Source: Acidiphilium sp. | GTDB lineage: Bacteria; Pseudomonadota; Alphaproteobacteria; Acetobacterales; Acetobacteraceae | Reading direction: 5' to 3' | Length of the DNA stretch: 64,000 nucleotides | Assembly: GCA_028688905.1 (NCBI GenBank) | Contig: JAQTXH010000001.1 | Location: 973,770-1,037,769 of the forward strand | Made by a program: the position numbers and the translations under genes | The notes under the pieces: model-generated | Database searches by the model: none | Told to the model about the DNA's origin: nothing | The model's input: only the letters and a program-made list of their open reading frames with translations | Shown: piece by piece, positions 9,530-18,682 of the stretch | Layout of the letters: every line of letters begins with the position of its first letter | Numbering within the stretch: position 1 is the stretch's first letter

Positions 9530-10575
9530 TGGCGAGTGCGCTGCGGAACCTTTGGCTGGGAATGAGCGCGGTGCGGGCCGCGGTCACGCTCGCGGTCGCG
9601 GGTGTACTGGGGCGGTTGCGCAGTCCGCATCAGGTGATCACCAGCAAACCCTCGACCGGGATCGTGTTGCAGCCGAAAGTCGTGCTGTTTTTGCACTGGG
9701 ATCACGGCGGGCGGGTGCGTGAGGCATTGTTCACGTATATTGCGCAACTCGCGGAATCCGGCCGGTCGGTGGTGTTCATCACCAACGCAGGCAAGATCGA
9801 ACCGAATGCCGAGGCGCGGTTGCTGACGCTGTGTGCCGGCGTGTTGATCAGGCGTAATGTCGGCTACGATTTTGGCGGCTGGCGCGATGCGATTGAGACC
9901 CTGAATTTGCCGCAGGCCGAGACCGAGGAAATCATCATCGTCAACGACAGCGTGTTCGGCCCTGTCCGGCCGCTGGAAGCGACGCTGCTGCGGCTCGATT
10001 ATGCCGATGCCGATGTCTGGGGACTTACCGAAAGCTGGCAGCGACGTTACCATTTGCAGTCCTACTTCGTCGCCTTCGGACCGCGTGCGATCCGCTCGAC
10101 CTCGTTCCGCACGTTCTGGAGTCAGGTGATCCCAGCTCCTTCGAAAGCTTACGTGATCGGCAAATACGAGATCGGGATGACCCAGGCGATGATAAAAGCC
10201 GGACTGCGGGTGGCCGTGTTGTGGCCCTACGAGATGCTGACCAAGCAGATCACCCGCGATCAGTTGGATGGCTACCTGGGCGGCGATGCAACCGCCGGTG
10301 CGCGCAACGACCCGCTCGATCTGACCCGTTGGTTACACATTCTACGTCTGCGCGATGCAATCGCCAGGCGCAAACCGCTCAACCCAACTTCGGATTTGTG
10401 GCGGCATTTGCTGCTGTCCGGTTATCCGTTCATCAAGCGCGAATTGCTCCGCGATAACCCGACGCGGGTTGAGGACGTCGGCGACTGGGCGGATGTGCTG
10501 CGCGACACCCTCGGGGTCGATCCGGCACCGATTATTGCCGATTTGCGGACGATGTTGCGTGGCGACGCACCATGA
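9529..10575 (+). CDS. Rhamnan synthesis F (RgpF)-like glycan protein
   Basis: A 348-residue protein with the core of the RgpF family (PF05045 type): 'VLFLHWDHGGRVREALFTYI', 'VIRRN/LIRRNVGYDFGGWRDAI' and 'IIIVNDSVFGPVRPLE'. Family members take part in elongating rhamnose-containing polysaccharides and are often GT-like proteins at the inner face of the cytoplasmic membrane. The ATG overlaps the preceding stop (TGATG). This supports a role in building the same glycan as the genes from 3.3 kb onward; the sugar specificity cannot be read from sequence. Confidence 0.8.
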   Translation: MASALRNLWLGMSAVRAAVTLAVAGVLGRLRSPHQVITSKPSTGIVLQPKVVLFLHWDHGGRVREALFTYIAQLAESGRSVVFITNAGKIEPNAEARLLTLCAGVLIRRNVGYDFGGWRDAIETLNLPQAETEEIIIVNDSVFGPVRPLEATLLRLDYADADVWGLTESWQRRYHLQSYFVAFGPRAIRSTSFRTFWSQVIPAPSKAYVIGKYEIGMTQAMIKAGLRVAVLWPYEMLTKQITRDQLDGYLGGDATAGARNDPLDLTRWLHILRLRDAIARRKPLNPTSDLWRHLLLSGYPFIKRELLRDNPTRVEDVGDWADVLRDTLGVDPAPIIADLRTMLRGDAP

Positions 10576-10610
10576 TAAGTATGCGTGGTGACGCGCCCTG
10601 ATGGATATTT

Positions 10611-11396
10611 GTGGCGAAGCGCCCTGAATTCATCGGGACCACGCGGATGCTGGTCCGGCTGATCGCGTTTCTGGCCTGGACGCTGACGTTGCTGCCGGTT
10701 CAACTGGCGCTGATCCACCTGAAGGGTAACGCGAAACAGCGGTTGCCGATGGTATACTGGAGCGGGGTGGCGCGGATACTGGGGTTGCGGCTGAGGGTGA
10801 GCGGCGTTGTGGCCGATGGGGCCGGCCGGCCGGTGATTTTTGTCGCCAATCATTGTTCTTGGCTCGATGTCGTGGCACTCGGCGCGGTGCTACCGGGGTG
10901 TTTTGTCGCCAAGGGCGAGATCGCGGGGTGGCCGGGAATCAAATATATTGCTGCGGCGGGCCGCACCGTGTTCGTCTCGCGCCGGCATCACCGCACCAAA
11001 CACGAGCGCAACGCCATGCAGACGCGATTGGCGCAGGGCGATAACCTGATTCTGTTTCCCGAGGGAACAACGTCGGACGGCGTACGCGTGATGCCGTTCC
11101 ATCCGGCGTTTCTGGCGCTCGCGAACGATGCGTCGGCACCGATCATTCAGCCTGTAACAATCGTTTACGATCAAATGGATGCACTGCCGATTTGCCGGCG
11201 AAACCGGCCTTTCGTTTCGTGGTACGGCGACATGGACATCGCTTCGCACTACGCGCGCCTGGGGCGGCATAACTGGCGGGTGAGCATTGTGCTCGACGAT
11301 CCGATCGAGATCGCAGGCGGGCGCAAGGCTTTGAGCGCCGAGTTGGAGACCAGGATTGCGGCGCAAGCGGCGCGGATGCGTCAAGGGCGTGCATGA
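10611..11396 (+). CDS. plsC: 1-acyl-sn-glycerol-3-phosphate acyltransferase
   Basis: A 261-residue membrane-associated acyltransferase that makes phosphatidate from lysophosphatidate. It has the catalytic NHxSxxD box (NHCSWLD), a substrate-binding FPEGT block and a hydrophobic N-terminal segment (residues ~13-36). The start is a GTG. It lies 35 nt behind the glycan operon and may be cotranscribed. Ornithine-lipid OlsA acyltransferases look alike. Since an OlsB-like gene occurs at 56.6 kb, an ornithine-lipid role cannot be excluded. Confidence 0.88.
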   Translation: MAKRPEFIGTTRMLVRLIAFLAWTLTLLPVQLALIHLKGNAKQRLPMVYWSGVARILGLRLRVSGVVADGAGRPVIFVANHCSWLDVVALGAVLPGCFVAKGEIAGWPGIKYIAAAGRTVFVSRRHHRTKHERNAMQTRLAQGDNLILFPEGTTSDGVRVMPFHPAFLALANDASAPIIQPVTIVYDQMDALPICRRNRPFVSWYGDMDIASHYARLGRHNWRVSIVLDDPIEIAGGRKALSAELETRIAAQAARMRQGRA

Positions 11397-11555
11397 CTGC
11401 GCCATGGAAGCGTCACCGAAAAACCCTTGACAGAACCTATGGCCTGTCTGCGATACTGGCAGCCATGGAATCGGGAGTGGTATTATTCGCGCGCGCTTGA
11501 CCGCCCAGGCTTCTGGGCACATCCACGGGCAAAACGCTTGCCCGGATGATCAGGA

Positions 11556-12926
11556 ATGACCAAAACCTCCGAAACGCCCATCGCCCAACCACTTCGCACG
11601 CTGCATATCATGACCTGGGGCTGCCAGATGAACGCTTACGATAGCGGGCGGATGGCGGATGTGCTGCGTCCCCTGGGGTATCGGCAGGTCGCTACCCCGG
11701 ATGCCGACATGGTCATTCTGAACACGTGTCACATTCGGGAGCGCGCGGCGGAAAAGCTGTTTTCCGAACTCGGACGCTTGCGCGCGGTGAAAGATGCGCG
11801 AGGCGGAGCGATGATGATCGCGGTCGCGGGGTGTGTCGCCCAGGCCGAGGGAGCGGAGATTTTCGTCCGCGCACCTTATGTCGATCTGGTGGTGGGATCG
11901 CAGGCCTATCACAAATTGCCGGAACTGATCGCGGCGGTCGAGGCTAAGCGCGCTGCGGTGATCGATACCGATTTTTCCGCCGCACCGAAATTTGACTTTC
12001 TGCCGGAAGCGCAAGCCAGCCAGGGGCCGATCGCGAATTTGGCGGTGCAGGAAGGCTGCGACAAATTCTGCACTTTTTGCGTGGTGCCCTACACCCGTGG
12101 CGTCGAGCAGAGCCGGCCAGCCGCCGCCATTATCGCCGAAGCACGGCGGCTGGTGGCAGGCGGGGCGCGCGAGATTGCGTTGCTCGGGCAGAACGTCAAC
12201 GCTTGGCATGGCGAGGGACTGGATGGGCGGGACTGGTCGCTGGCGCGATTGCTGGCTGAACTTGCGGGCATCCACGACATTGCCCGTCTGCGCTACACAA
12301 CGTCGCACCCGCGCGACATGGGCGATGATTTGATCGCGGCGCATCGCACCAACGAAAAACTCATGCCGTTCCTGCATCTGCCGGTGCAATCGGGATCGGA
12401 TTCTGTCTTGCGGGCGATGAACCGGCGGCACGGAATTGACCGGTTCCGGCGCATTGTCGCCGATCTGCGGGCGGCACGGCATGATATTGCGTTTTCGAGC
12501 GACTTCATTGTCGGGTTTCCCGGCGAGACCGACGCCGATTTCGACGCCACGATGCGTCTGGTGCGTGAGACCGAGTTCGCCCTTGCCTATAGTTTTGTCT
12601 ATTCGCGGCGTCCCGGCACGCCGGCCGCCGATGCGCCGGATCAAGTCCCGGAATCGTTAAAACATAGCCGCTTGCTAGAGTTACAGGCGGTGCTGCGCGA
12701 CCAGCAGCATGCGTTCAACCGTGCCCAAGTGGGGCGGCGGTTCGACGTGTTGTTCACCGGCACCGGTCGTCATCCTGGCCAGATCGCTGGGCGTTCGCCG
12801 TATCTGCAACCGGTCGTTGTCGATAATGCCGATCTTGCGCCGGGTACCGTCCACACCGTGACAATCGTTGCCGCCAACCCCAATTCCCTCATGGCTACAC
12901 TTAACCAGGAGCAGATTGCCGCTTGA
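11556..12926 (+). CDS. miaB: tRNA-2-methylthio-N6-dimethylallyladenosine synthase
   Basis: Radical-SAM enzyme that adds the methylthio group to i6A37 of tRNAs. In 456 residues the three MTTase parts are visible: the UPF0004 domain ('[12 protein letters not shown]', 'NTCHIRERA', '[10 protein letters not shown]'), the radical-SAM core with Cx3Cx2C ([15 protein letters not shown]), and a C-terminal TRAM region ('[11 protein letters not shown]'). Its stop overlaps the TTG start of the PhoH-like gene. This begins the conserved alphaproteobacterial miaB-ybeZ-ybeY-ybeX order. Confidence 0.97.
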   Translation: MTKTSETPIAQPLRTLHIMTWGCQMNAYDSGRMADVLRPLGYRQVATPDADMVILNTCHIRERAAEKLFSELGRLRAVKDARGGAMMIAVAGCVAQAEGAEIFVRAPYVDLVVGSQAYHKLPELIAAVEAKRAAVIDTDFSAAPKFDFLPEAQASQGPIANLAVQEGCDKFCTFCVVPYTRGVEQSRPAAAIIAEARRLVAGGAREIALLGQNVNAWHGEGLDGRDWSLARLLAELAGIHDIARLRYTTSHPRDMGDDLIAAHRTNEKLMPFLHLPVQSGSDSVLRAMNRRHGIDRFRRIVADLRAARHDIAFSSDFIVGFPGETDADFDATMRLVRETEFALAYSFVYSRRPGTPAADAPDQVPESLKHSRLLELQAVLRDQQHAFNRAQVGRRFDVLFTGTGRHPGQIAGRSPYLQPVVVDNADLAPGTVHTVTIVAANPNSLMATLNQEQIAA

Positions 12927-13921
12927 GCCAGATCATTGAACCACAGGCTTCGTTCTCCCGCACATTGACTTTCAATAACAATGGGTTGTTGTCTGTTCTT
13001 GTCGGCGACCATGATCGTAACCTTGCCCGCATCGAATTGCGCCTCGGGGTGCGGGTCGCCTGCCGGGGTAACCGGGTGGCCATTTCGGGGGAAGCAAGCC
13101 GGGTCGAAGCGGCCGAGATTGCACTGTCCTCGCTTTATGAACGGCTGGCGCGCGGCGAAGCGATTTCGGTCGCCGAGGTCGATGCCGCCGCCCGTCTGGC
13201 CGATCCCGCCGCCGATCCCCGGTTGCCGCTGTCCGATCTGCCAGCAATCCGGACCCGAAAGGGTGCGGTTGGCCCGCGCAGCCCTGGCCAGACAAGCTAT
13301 ATCGAAATGCTGTCGCGCCATGAAATGGTGTTTGCCATCGGCCCCGCCGGTACCGGCAAGACCTATCTCGCGGTGGCCCAGGCGGTCGCGATGCTGATTT
13401 CGGGCCGGGTCGATCGCATCGTGCTGTCACGCCCGGCGGTGGAAGCGGGTGAGCGACTCGGGTTTCTGCCCGGCGACATGAAGGAAAAGGTCGATCCTTA
13501 TCTGCGCCCGCTGTACGACGCGCTGCAAGATTTGCTGCCCGGCGATCTGATGACGCGGCGAATGGCGGCGGGTGAAATCGAAATCGCCCCCCTCGCCTTC
13601 ATGCGCGGCCGCACCCTGGCCCATGCGTTCGTCATTCTCGACGAGGCGCAGAACACCACGCCGGTCCAGATGAAAATGTTCCTGACCCGGATGGGCGAAG
13701 GGACGCGCATGGTGGTTACCGGCGATCTCTCGCAGATCGATTTACCGACCGGCGCGCGCTCCGGCCTCGCAGACGCGCTCGATACGCTGGAAGGCGTCGC
13801 CGGCATCGGGGTTTCGCGCTTTACCGTGAACGACGTGGTGCGCCACCCGCTGGTTGCGCGCATCATTGATGCCTACGATCAGCGGATGACGGCGCAACAG
13901 GAGCGCGAGCGCGGCAACTGA
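12923..13921 (+). CDS. ybeZ: PhoH-like ATPase (YbeZ)
   Basis: A 332-residue PhoH-family P-loop NTPase: Walker A '[14 protein letters not shown]', Walker B '[12 protein letters not shown]', and '[11 protein letters not shown]' as a helicase-like motif. An N-terminal KH-like nucleic-acid binding region (about residues 15-75) precedes the ATPase. YbeZ works with YbeY in rRNA processing and ribosome quality control. The TTG start overlaps the miaB stop and its own stop overlaps the ybeY start (TGATG), so translation of the three is coupled. Confidence 0.94.
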   Translation: MSQIIEPQASFSRTLTFNNNGLLSVLVGDHDRNLARIELRLGVRVACRGNRVAISGEASRVEAAEIALSSLYERLARGEAISVAEVDAAARLADPAADPRLPLSDLPAIRTRKGAVGPRSPGQTSYIEMLSRHEMVFAIGPAGTGKTYLAVAQAVAMLISGRVDRIVLSRPAVEAGERLGFLPGDMKEKVDPYLRPLYDALQDLLPGDLMTRRMAAGEIEIAPLAFMRGRTLAHAFVILDEAQNTTPVQMKMFLTRMGEGTRMVVTGDLSQIDLPTGARSGLADALDTLEGVAGIGVSRFTVNDVVRHPLVARIIDAYDQRMTAQQERERGN

Positions 13922-14385
13922 TGGAGTCACCACAAGAGCCGTACAGTAAATCCCCCCGTGCCGGTCCTTCGGTGCGGGGGGTGATCACGATTGCCGATCC
14001 GCGTTGGCGCTGCTTCGTTCCTGCCCCTGAACGCCTGATCGGTCGCGCCCTTGCGGTGGCGGGCTATGCGCCCTCGGTGATTCTGGCCGATGACGCTACG
14101 GTGAAACGCCTGAACGCGCGTGATCGTGGCCGCAATAAACCGACGAATGTGCTGACCTACGAGGTGCCGCCGGAAATCATCCTTGCCCTTGGCACTGTGC
14201 TGCGTGAAGCGCGCGCAGCCGGCAAGCGCCCGGCGCATCATTTGGCGCATCTGGTCATCCATGGTGCCCTGCACCTTGCCGGGGAAGACCATCACAATGC
14301 GGGTGAAGCACGGCGGATGGAGCGGCTTGAAAGCCGTCTGCTCTCCCGCATCGGCGTGCCCAATCCCTGGAAATACTCGACATGA
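13921..14385 (+). CDS. ybeY: Endoribonuclease YbeY
   Basis: A 154-residue metal-dependent RNase for 16S rRNA 3'-end maturation. The diagnostic HGxLHLxGxDH zinc motif appears as HGALHLAGEDHH. 'RDRGRNKPTNVLTY' upstream matches the family's conserved RNKDYPTDVLSF-like region. Family proteins normally run 150-170 residues. It sits between ybeZ and ybeX in the classical order. Confidence 0.95.
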   Translation: MESPQEPYSKSPRAGPSVRGVITIADPRWRCFVPAPERLIGRALAVAGYAPSVILADDATVKRLNARDRGRNKPTNVLTYEVPPEIILALGTVLREARAAGKRPAHHLAHLVIHGALHLAGEDHHNAGEARRMERLESRLLSRIGVPNPWKYST

Positions 14386-14467
14386 TAGCGCGCTGGGCCG
14401 ATGGGGCGGCTGCATGCCGACAATGGACGCATCGTAATCGTAATAGACCTCAAAAGAGTTTATTTCG

Positions 14468-15316
14468 ATGAGCGGGTCGTGGTTCACCAAACTGCTCCAC
14501 AAAATCCGCGAGCAACCCGATTTGCGCCAGCAGATTGGCGATCTCATGGAGGAAGCCAATGCGGAAATCGATGCCGAGGACGGCGGCACCGGCCTTGATC
14601 GGCAGGAACGCGCATTGATTGCCAATGTGCTGCACTTGCGCGGCTTTACCGCCGATGATGTAATGATCCCCCGCGCCGATATTGTCGCGATGCGTGCCGA
14701 CGTCACGCTGGAGCAGGCGATCAATCAGATCCGTAGCGAGGGTCATTCTCGCATGCCGGTGTTCGGCGAGCATCTCGATGACGTGCTAGGGATGGTCCAT
14801 ATCAAGGACGTGGTAGGCTATACCGGCCCGCCGGAAGCGTTCTCGCTTCGCACCATTTTGCGCAAACCCCTGATGGTCGCGCCGCAAATTCCGGTGCTCG
14901 ATCTGCTGCTGCAAATGCGCCAGCGCCGCACCCATCTCGCCCTGGTGATCGACGAGTATGGCGGCGTCGATGGGTTGGTCACCATCGAAGACCTGGTGGA
15001 AACCATCGTCGGTGATATCGACGATGAGCACGACGAGATTGAAGGCCCGTTGATGATCGAACGCGACGATGGCAGCGTCGATCTCAACGCGCGGCTGCCG
15101 ATTGAAGATTTCGTTGCCCGATATGGCGATATTCTGACCGAGGAAGAGCGCGAGGCCGACTTAGATACCGTCGGTGGGCTGGTTTTCACCCTCGCCGGCA
15201 GGGTGCCGACCCGTGGCGAGATTCTGCTGCATCCCTCGGGTATCGAGTTTCTCGTGGTGGACGCCGATGCACGCCGGATCCGACGGTTGCGGGCGCGCCA
15301 GATGAGCGCCGTTTGA
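14468..15316 (+). CDS. ybeX: CBS-domain CorC/HlyC-type protein (YbeX)
   Basis: A 282-residue soluble protein with a pair of CBS domains (about residues 70-190: '[14 protein letters not shown]', '[22 protein letters not shown]', '[20 protein letters not shown]') and a C-terminal CorC_HlyC domain ('[21 protein letters not shown]'). The family is tied to magnesium/cobalt efflux and, through YbeX, to ribosome metabolism. It closes the miaB-ybeZYX operon, 82 nt after ybeY. No transmembrane DUF21 part is present, as expected for the short CorC form. Confidence 0.92.
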   Translation: MSGSWFTKLLHKIREQPDLRQQIGDLMEEANAEIDAEDGGTGLDRQERALIANVLHLRGFTADDVMIPRADIVAMRADVTLEQAINQIRSEGHSRMPVFGEHLDDVLGMVHIKDVVGYTGPPEAFSLRTILRKPLMVAPQIPVLDLLLQMRQRRTHLALVIDEYGGVDGLVTIEDLVETIVGDIDDEHDEIEGPLMIERDDGSVDLNARLPIEDFVARYGDILTEEEREADLDTVGGLVFTLAGRVPTRGEILLHPSGIEFLVVDADARRIRRLRARQMSAV

Positions 15317-15494
15317 GTTCAAAAACCCTGCATTTCAACGGAATCCGATGCCGGACCGCGACATCATAATTGATAATTGCTCTACTCCCGCGCAAACGTT
15401 AACTGATCCCAGTTTTTAGAAATTTTGTCAGGATATTTTACACTACAATCGTTCCCAGGCGATTAACCCTCTGATTTATCGTCACAAATGCTCC

Positions 15495-15510
15495 TGGCAC
15501 CAAACTTGCC
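15495..15510 (+). promoter_or_regulatory. Sigma-54 (-24/-12) promoter for the PEP-CTERM gene
   Basis: TGGCAC-CAAAC-TTGCC matches the RpoN consensus TGGCAC-N5-TTGCW, with GG and GC exactly 10 nt apart. Expected transcription start is near 15521, giving a ~43-nt leader before the ATG at 15564. An inverted repeat AATCG...CGATT (15447-15464) just upstream is a candidate activator site. Known context: PEP-CTERM/exosortase systems are often controlled by the PrsK/PrsR system acting through sigma-54. Confidence 0.75.
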
Positions 15511-15563
15511 TTATCACCACACTGAGAGAGTCCAATACCAAACTATAAAATAGGAAGATCACG

Positions 15564-16151
15564 ATGCGGATAATTAGAATATTAGCGGCTTCTGGAATTG
15601 CGGTGCTGCTGACCATTGGTGCCGCCGAGGCGACTGTAATCAGCGGGACGGCGATTTTCGTTGATAACGGACCCACGAACGGCGTGACGTTTCACGGAAC
15701 GGCCGACAACAGCCAACTCGCCAATCTCAGCCTGTCACAGAACACGCCGGTGACGCTCAGCGATTTCCTGACACTGAGGGCCTCTTCCAACCCATTTCTG
15801 GGCAACGCGACCGATAATGTCGAGACGGATTTCACTTTTACCCTGCCCAGCGCCGCGCTGGGGAGCGTTGGTGGCTCCGGGAGCACGGTAATTCGTGCTT
15901 GGGGCCTGATCGACAATGGTAAGATCACCTGGAATAATCCAGGCGTCGTCACGTTCGCGAACGGTGCCATTCTTGATATTTCATTGAGTAATACCTTGTT
16001 TAATCTCAATTTGTTTAACGGCTATCATAATACCGCCGATGTCGATGCAACACTCAACCTGGTTCAGGTTCCCGAACCTGGCTCCCTCGCCCTGCTCGGC
16101 ACCGGCCTGATGGCGCTGGGCATGATCATCCGCCGTCGCGCCAAAGCCTGA
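15564..16151 (+). CDS. PEP-CTERM sorting-domain exported protein
   Basis: A 195-residue protein with a cleavable N-terminal signal (residues 1-24, ending AEA). The Thr/Asn/Ser-rich beta-type middle has no recognised domain. The C-terminal sorting signal is VPEPGSLALLGTGLMALGM followed by the basic RRRAKA tail. PEP-CTERM proteins are processed by an exosortase and displayed or released in extracellular polymer; no exosortase lies in this window. A good AGGAAG precedes the ATG and a sigma-54 promoter lies ~54 bp upstream. It is followed by a strong hairpin. Confidence 0.92.
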   Translation: MRIIRILAASGIAVLLTIGAAEATVISGTAIFVDNGPTNGVTFHGTADNSQLANLSLSQNTPVTLSDFLTLRASSNPFLGNATDNVETDFTFTLPSAALGSVGGSGSTVIRAWGLIDNGKITWNNPGVVTFANGAILDISLSNTLFNLNLFNGYHNTADVDATLNLVQVPEPGSLALLGTGLMALGMIIRRRAKA

Positions 16152-16169
16152 TCGCTCACCTGCTGACCG

Positions 16170-16208
16170 CCTTCGGAGCACGACGAGATGGCCGTGGCGC
16201 TCCGAAGG
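16170..16208. terminator. Bidirectional hairpin terminator
   Basis: Perfect 10-bp inverted repeat CCTTCGGAGC (16170-16179) / GCTCCGAAGG (16199-16208), with extra inner CACG/CGTG pairing. It lies between the PEP-CTERM gene (+) and the convergent Tat-exported gene (-). The T-tract is poor, so strength is uncertain. Confidence 0.65.
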
Positions 16209-16239
16209 TACCTTACCTAATATTTGGTGAAAAGGGCTG

Positions 16240-17061
16240 TCACTTCGCGTATTCATAGCCGGCGCGTTGCAGGTACAGCATTGTTGCCACCACACCCGGA
16301 GTCAGGATAACGCCGGGAATCAGGTGATTGGTGAACTCTGCCGCAATCTCGTTATGCGACAATTTATCGGGATTGATGCCTTTTTTTAGTAATTTTCCGG
16401 TCAATTCCCAGATTGCGTTGTGGCACCCCATGAACACCACGCCCCGACGTTGCAGAACAGTCAGCGAATTATCGTTTGGCGAAAATATACCGTTGATATC
16501 ATTAAAGTTCTTTGGATCGGTCGAGGCTGCCGGCGGCGTGTCGATCAGACTGTTGCGGGTGAACTTGCCCTCGGTCAATTTTGCCAGTTGATATTTATCC
16601 CAAAGCTCCTGATTGAACAGAGCCAGATGGGCGAGAGCATGGGTGACCGACACCGCCAGGAAGTCGGGCTTCTTGAATGAATAGATCTGCACATTGACTG
16701 CGTTGCGCATCAGATTGAGCCACGGCCCCGCCAGACCGGTGTTGTCCCAGACTTGCTTGGGTTCACCTTTGTAGTCAATCAGTTCCTGAATCGCCTCGCT
16801 GTCCCAATCGTTCTTGTCGGTCAAGATCATCGGTACCGTCTTGAAGTCGCGACGGTGCGGTGCTTTGGCGAGGCGTTCCAGCAAATCCTTCAATGTTGCG
16901 GCCCCTGAAGATACCAGGCTGGATTGGTCGACAGTCGCCGCCCTGGCGGCTATCGGCGCTGCGGTCACTGCCATCAGTCCGGCAGTTCCGGCCGATATCC
17001 CCATGTTACGAAGCATTACGCGGCGTGGTGTTGCGGCTGACGTTGGCACAGAATTGGTCAT
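16240..17061 (-). CDS. Tat-exported DsrE-like protein
   Basis: A 273-residue protein with a long N-terminal leader (about residues 1-42) containing an Arg pair (TPRRVMLRNMG), a hydrophobic stretch and an AARA-A cleavage site; this fits Tat export. The C-terminal half has the DsrE-like pattern 'VVFMGCHNAIWELTGKLLKKG' ... 'LIPGVILTPGVVATMLYLQRAGYEY', with one Cys in the usual active position. DsrE-like proteins often handle sulfane sulfur, but this periplasmic form is uncharacterised. It lies between a PEP-CTERM gene and a porin gene (same strand as the porin, 52 nt away). The family call is by eye. Confidence 0.65.
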   Translation of the reverse strand: MTNSVPTSAATPRRVMLRNMGISAGTAGLMAVTAAPIAARAATVDQSSLVSSGAATLKDLLERLAKAPHRRDFKTVPMILTDKNDWDSEAIQELIDYKGEPKQVWDNTGLAGPWLNLMRNAVNVQIYSFKKPDFLAVSVTHALAHLALFNQELWDKYQLAKLTEGKFTRNSLIDTPPAASTDPKNFNDINGIFSPNDNSLTVLQRRGVVFMGCHNAIWELTGKLLKKGINPDKLSHNEIAAEFTNHLIPGVILTPGVVATMLYLQRAGYEYAK

Positions 17062-17113
17062 ATTGGTCTTTCATTGAAGTGTGAGTCGAGGGGATATGAT
17101 CCGAACCGAAACG

Positions 17114-18463
17114 TCAGAAACTCAAAACCAGTTCGGCGGTGAATTCATTGTCGATCGATTGCGAAATACTTTTAACGATGGCGCGGCTAGCCGATGGTGC
17201 TGCATCCGGATAGGGAACCGCCAGGCTGCGGATGGCATAGTTGATCATGATTTTGTTCAGCGGGGTGAAGTGGTACTGAACTCCGGTGGTGAAGGTTTTG
17301 AATACTCGGTTCTGTGCTTTGTTATTTGGCAGTCGATTATAATAATCGTAACGGAAATCGATATCGATCCGAGGAACGACGAACACGCCAAATCCGGCAT
17401 AATAACCATAGGCGTGGTTATCGATACCAGGATAGACCTGGGTATTGTAGAGTGAGGGGGTCTTGATCGTGGCTAGGTTGATTCCGAATGCCGGGGGAGT
17501 ATCGATCATGCCGGCACCTTGCATGTATTCGGCTTTGAACCAGTGTCCGCCTTGCTCCATATAATTCTGCATGTAAGTCACGCCTAAGCCTTCCCGGCTA
17601 AGGGCATAGAACCGATCGTTGAATTGCGGGTGGGCATATTGATACCAGGCGAAGGCGGTGATGTCGCTGCGGTAGGTGCCGTGGCCACTGAATATATAAG
17701 ATTGCTGCATACGAGCCGCGAAAATCGGGCCATCACCTGGCTGGCCGATCGCTGTTGGAGGCGAAAAGCTGCCCACCATCGTGTCGTAAGCGAACTCCCA
17801 TGGGCCAGACCTGAACCAGTCCTCCGCCGCTATCCCGGTATAGCGAAACGCATTCGATCCCTGGATTCCGGATTCCGGCACCAAATAGCCGCCGGCGCTG
17901 GCGGTATAGTGAGTGGTCGGGCGTGGATTATAAAAATTCTGGAACATCAACTGCTGAATCACGGCTGGAAACGCCGTAAAATTATAGGCCATATAGCCTT
18001 GCATGGCGTCTTCCGGCCCTGGCGCACGAATGATACCGGCCGACACGCGCACATCTGGAATGTAACTAACGGTGACATGTCCGTCCTGCAACTCCGGCGC
18101 ATAGCCGGTTCCAGGATTGGTGTATCCATTATTGCCGAATTCACCCGCAATGAAATACGACAGATATTGATTGATATACCCACGTATAATTAGTCGCGCG
18201 CGTAGAGCATTCAAAACATCACTTGAGTTAAGTCCAGGACCGATCATGTTCTCGTTTGGAACTACACCGTTTATTGTTCGTGTGCCATTAGTAACTGAAT
18301 ACAGAGGCTCAAAAAATCCTGAGATACGAACTGTTGGTGCTGAAGCCGGCGACACTGCTTGAAGCTTGATCCAATTTGTTGCCTCCGCACTTTTAATATA
18401 AACAGTGACGTTTAAACATAAACTCAAACCAAAAATATACTTGAATGACCGATTCAAACGCAC
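17114..18463 (-). CDS. Outer-membrane porin
   Basis: A 449-residue predicted beta-barrel: N-terminal signal (about residues 1-28), many alternating aromatic/hydrophobic strands, and a C-terminal strand ending in Phe (ELVLSF), as needed for BAM insertion. Motifs such as 'RISGFFEPLY' and 'ARLIIRGYINQYLSYFIAGEFG' resemble phosphate-selective O/P-type porins. The gene and its surroundings are clearly more A+T-rich than the housekeeping genes. It is followed 52 nt downstream by the DsrE-like gene on the same strand, so the two may be cotranscribed. Substrate unknown. Confidence 0.8.
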   Translation of the reverse strand: MRLNRSFKYIFGLSLCLNVTVYIKSAEATNWIKLQAVSPASAPTVRISGFFEPLYSVTNGTRTINGVVPNENMIGPGLNSSDVLNALRARLIIRGYINQYLSYFIAGEFGNNGYTNPGTGYAPELQDGHVTVSYIPDVRVSAGIIRAPGPEDAMQGYMAYNFTAFPAVIQQLMFQNFYNPRPTTHYTASAGGYLVPESGIQGSNAFRYTGIAAEDWFRSGPWEFAYDTMVGSFSPPTAIGQPGDGPIFAARMQQSYIFSGHGTYRSDITAFAWYQYAHPQFNDRFYALSREGLGVTYMQNYMEQGGHWFKAEYMQGAGMIDTPPAFGINLATIKTPSLYNTQVYPGIDNHAYGYYAGFGVFVVPRIDIDFRYDYYNRLPNNKAQNRVFKTFTTGVQYHFTPLNKIMINYAIRSLAVPYPDAAPSASRAIVKSISQSIDNEFTAELVLSF

Positions 18464-18682
18464 TTTCCCCTAACTTTTTTCTTGAAAATTATTGGTAATT
18501 TCATGTCAGAACTTAGCGCTACCGGTTGTCCGATTGTCGCTCACGTTAGTGCGAGTGGTAGCGGTGTTTGAATGCCGGGACAATACATTATTGTATCAGA
18601 ATATAATATTGTTCTGATCTGCCAGGGAGATTGATTGCGCGAAAGTATGGCCAGCAACCGGTCCGGCCGAGCAGAACGCCGA
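18464..18682. promoter_or_regulatory. Structured A+T-rich intergenic region upstream of the porin
   Basis: Holds several inverted repeats: CGCTACC (18517-18523) with GGTAGCG (18557-18563), and ATCAGAA with TTCTGAT near 18596-18619. There is also a TTGTCC element (~18526) facing GGGACAA (~18577), which resembles the inverted repeat before mmoX at 44131-44170. It probably contains the porin promoter (minus strand) and the end of moaA. No ORF is supported here. Confidence 0.45.
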
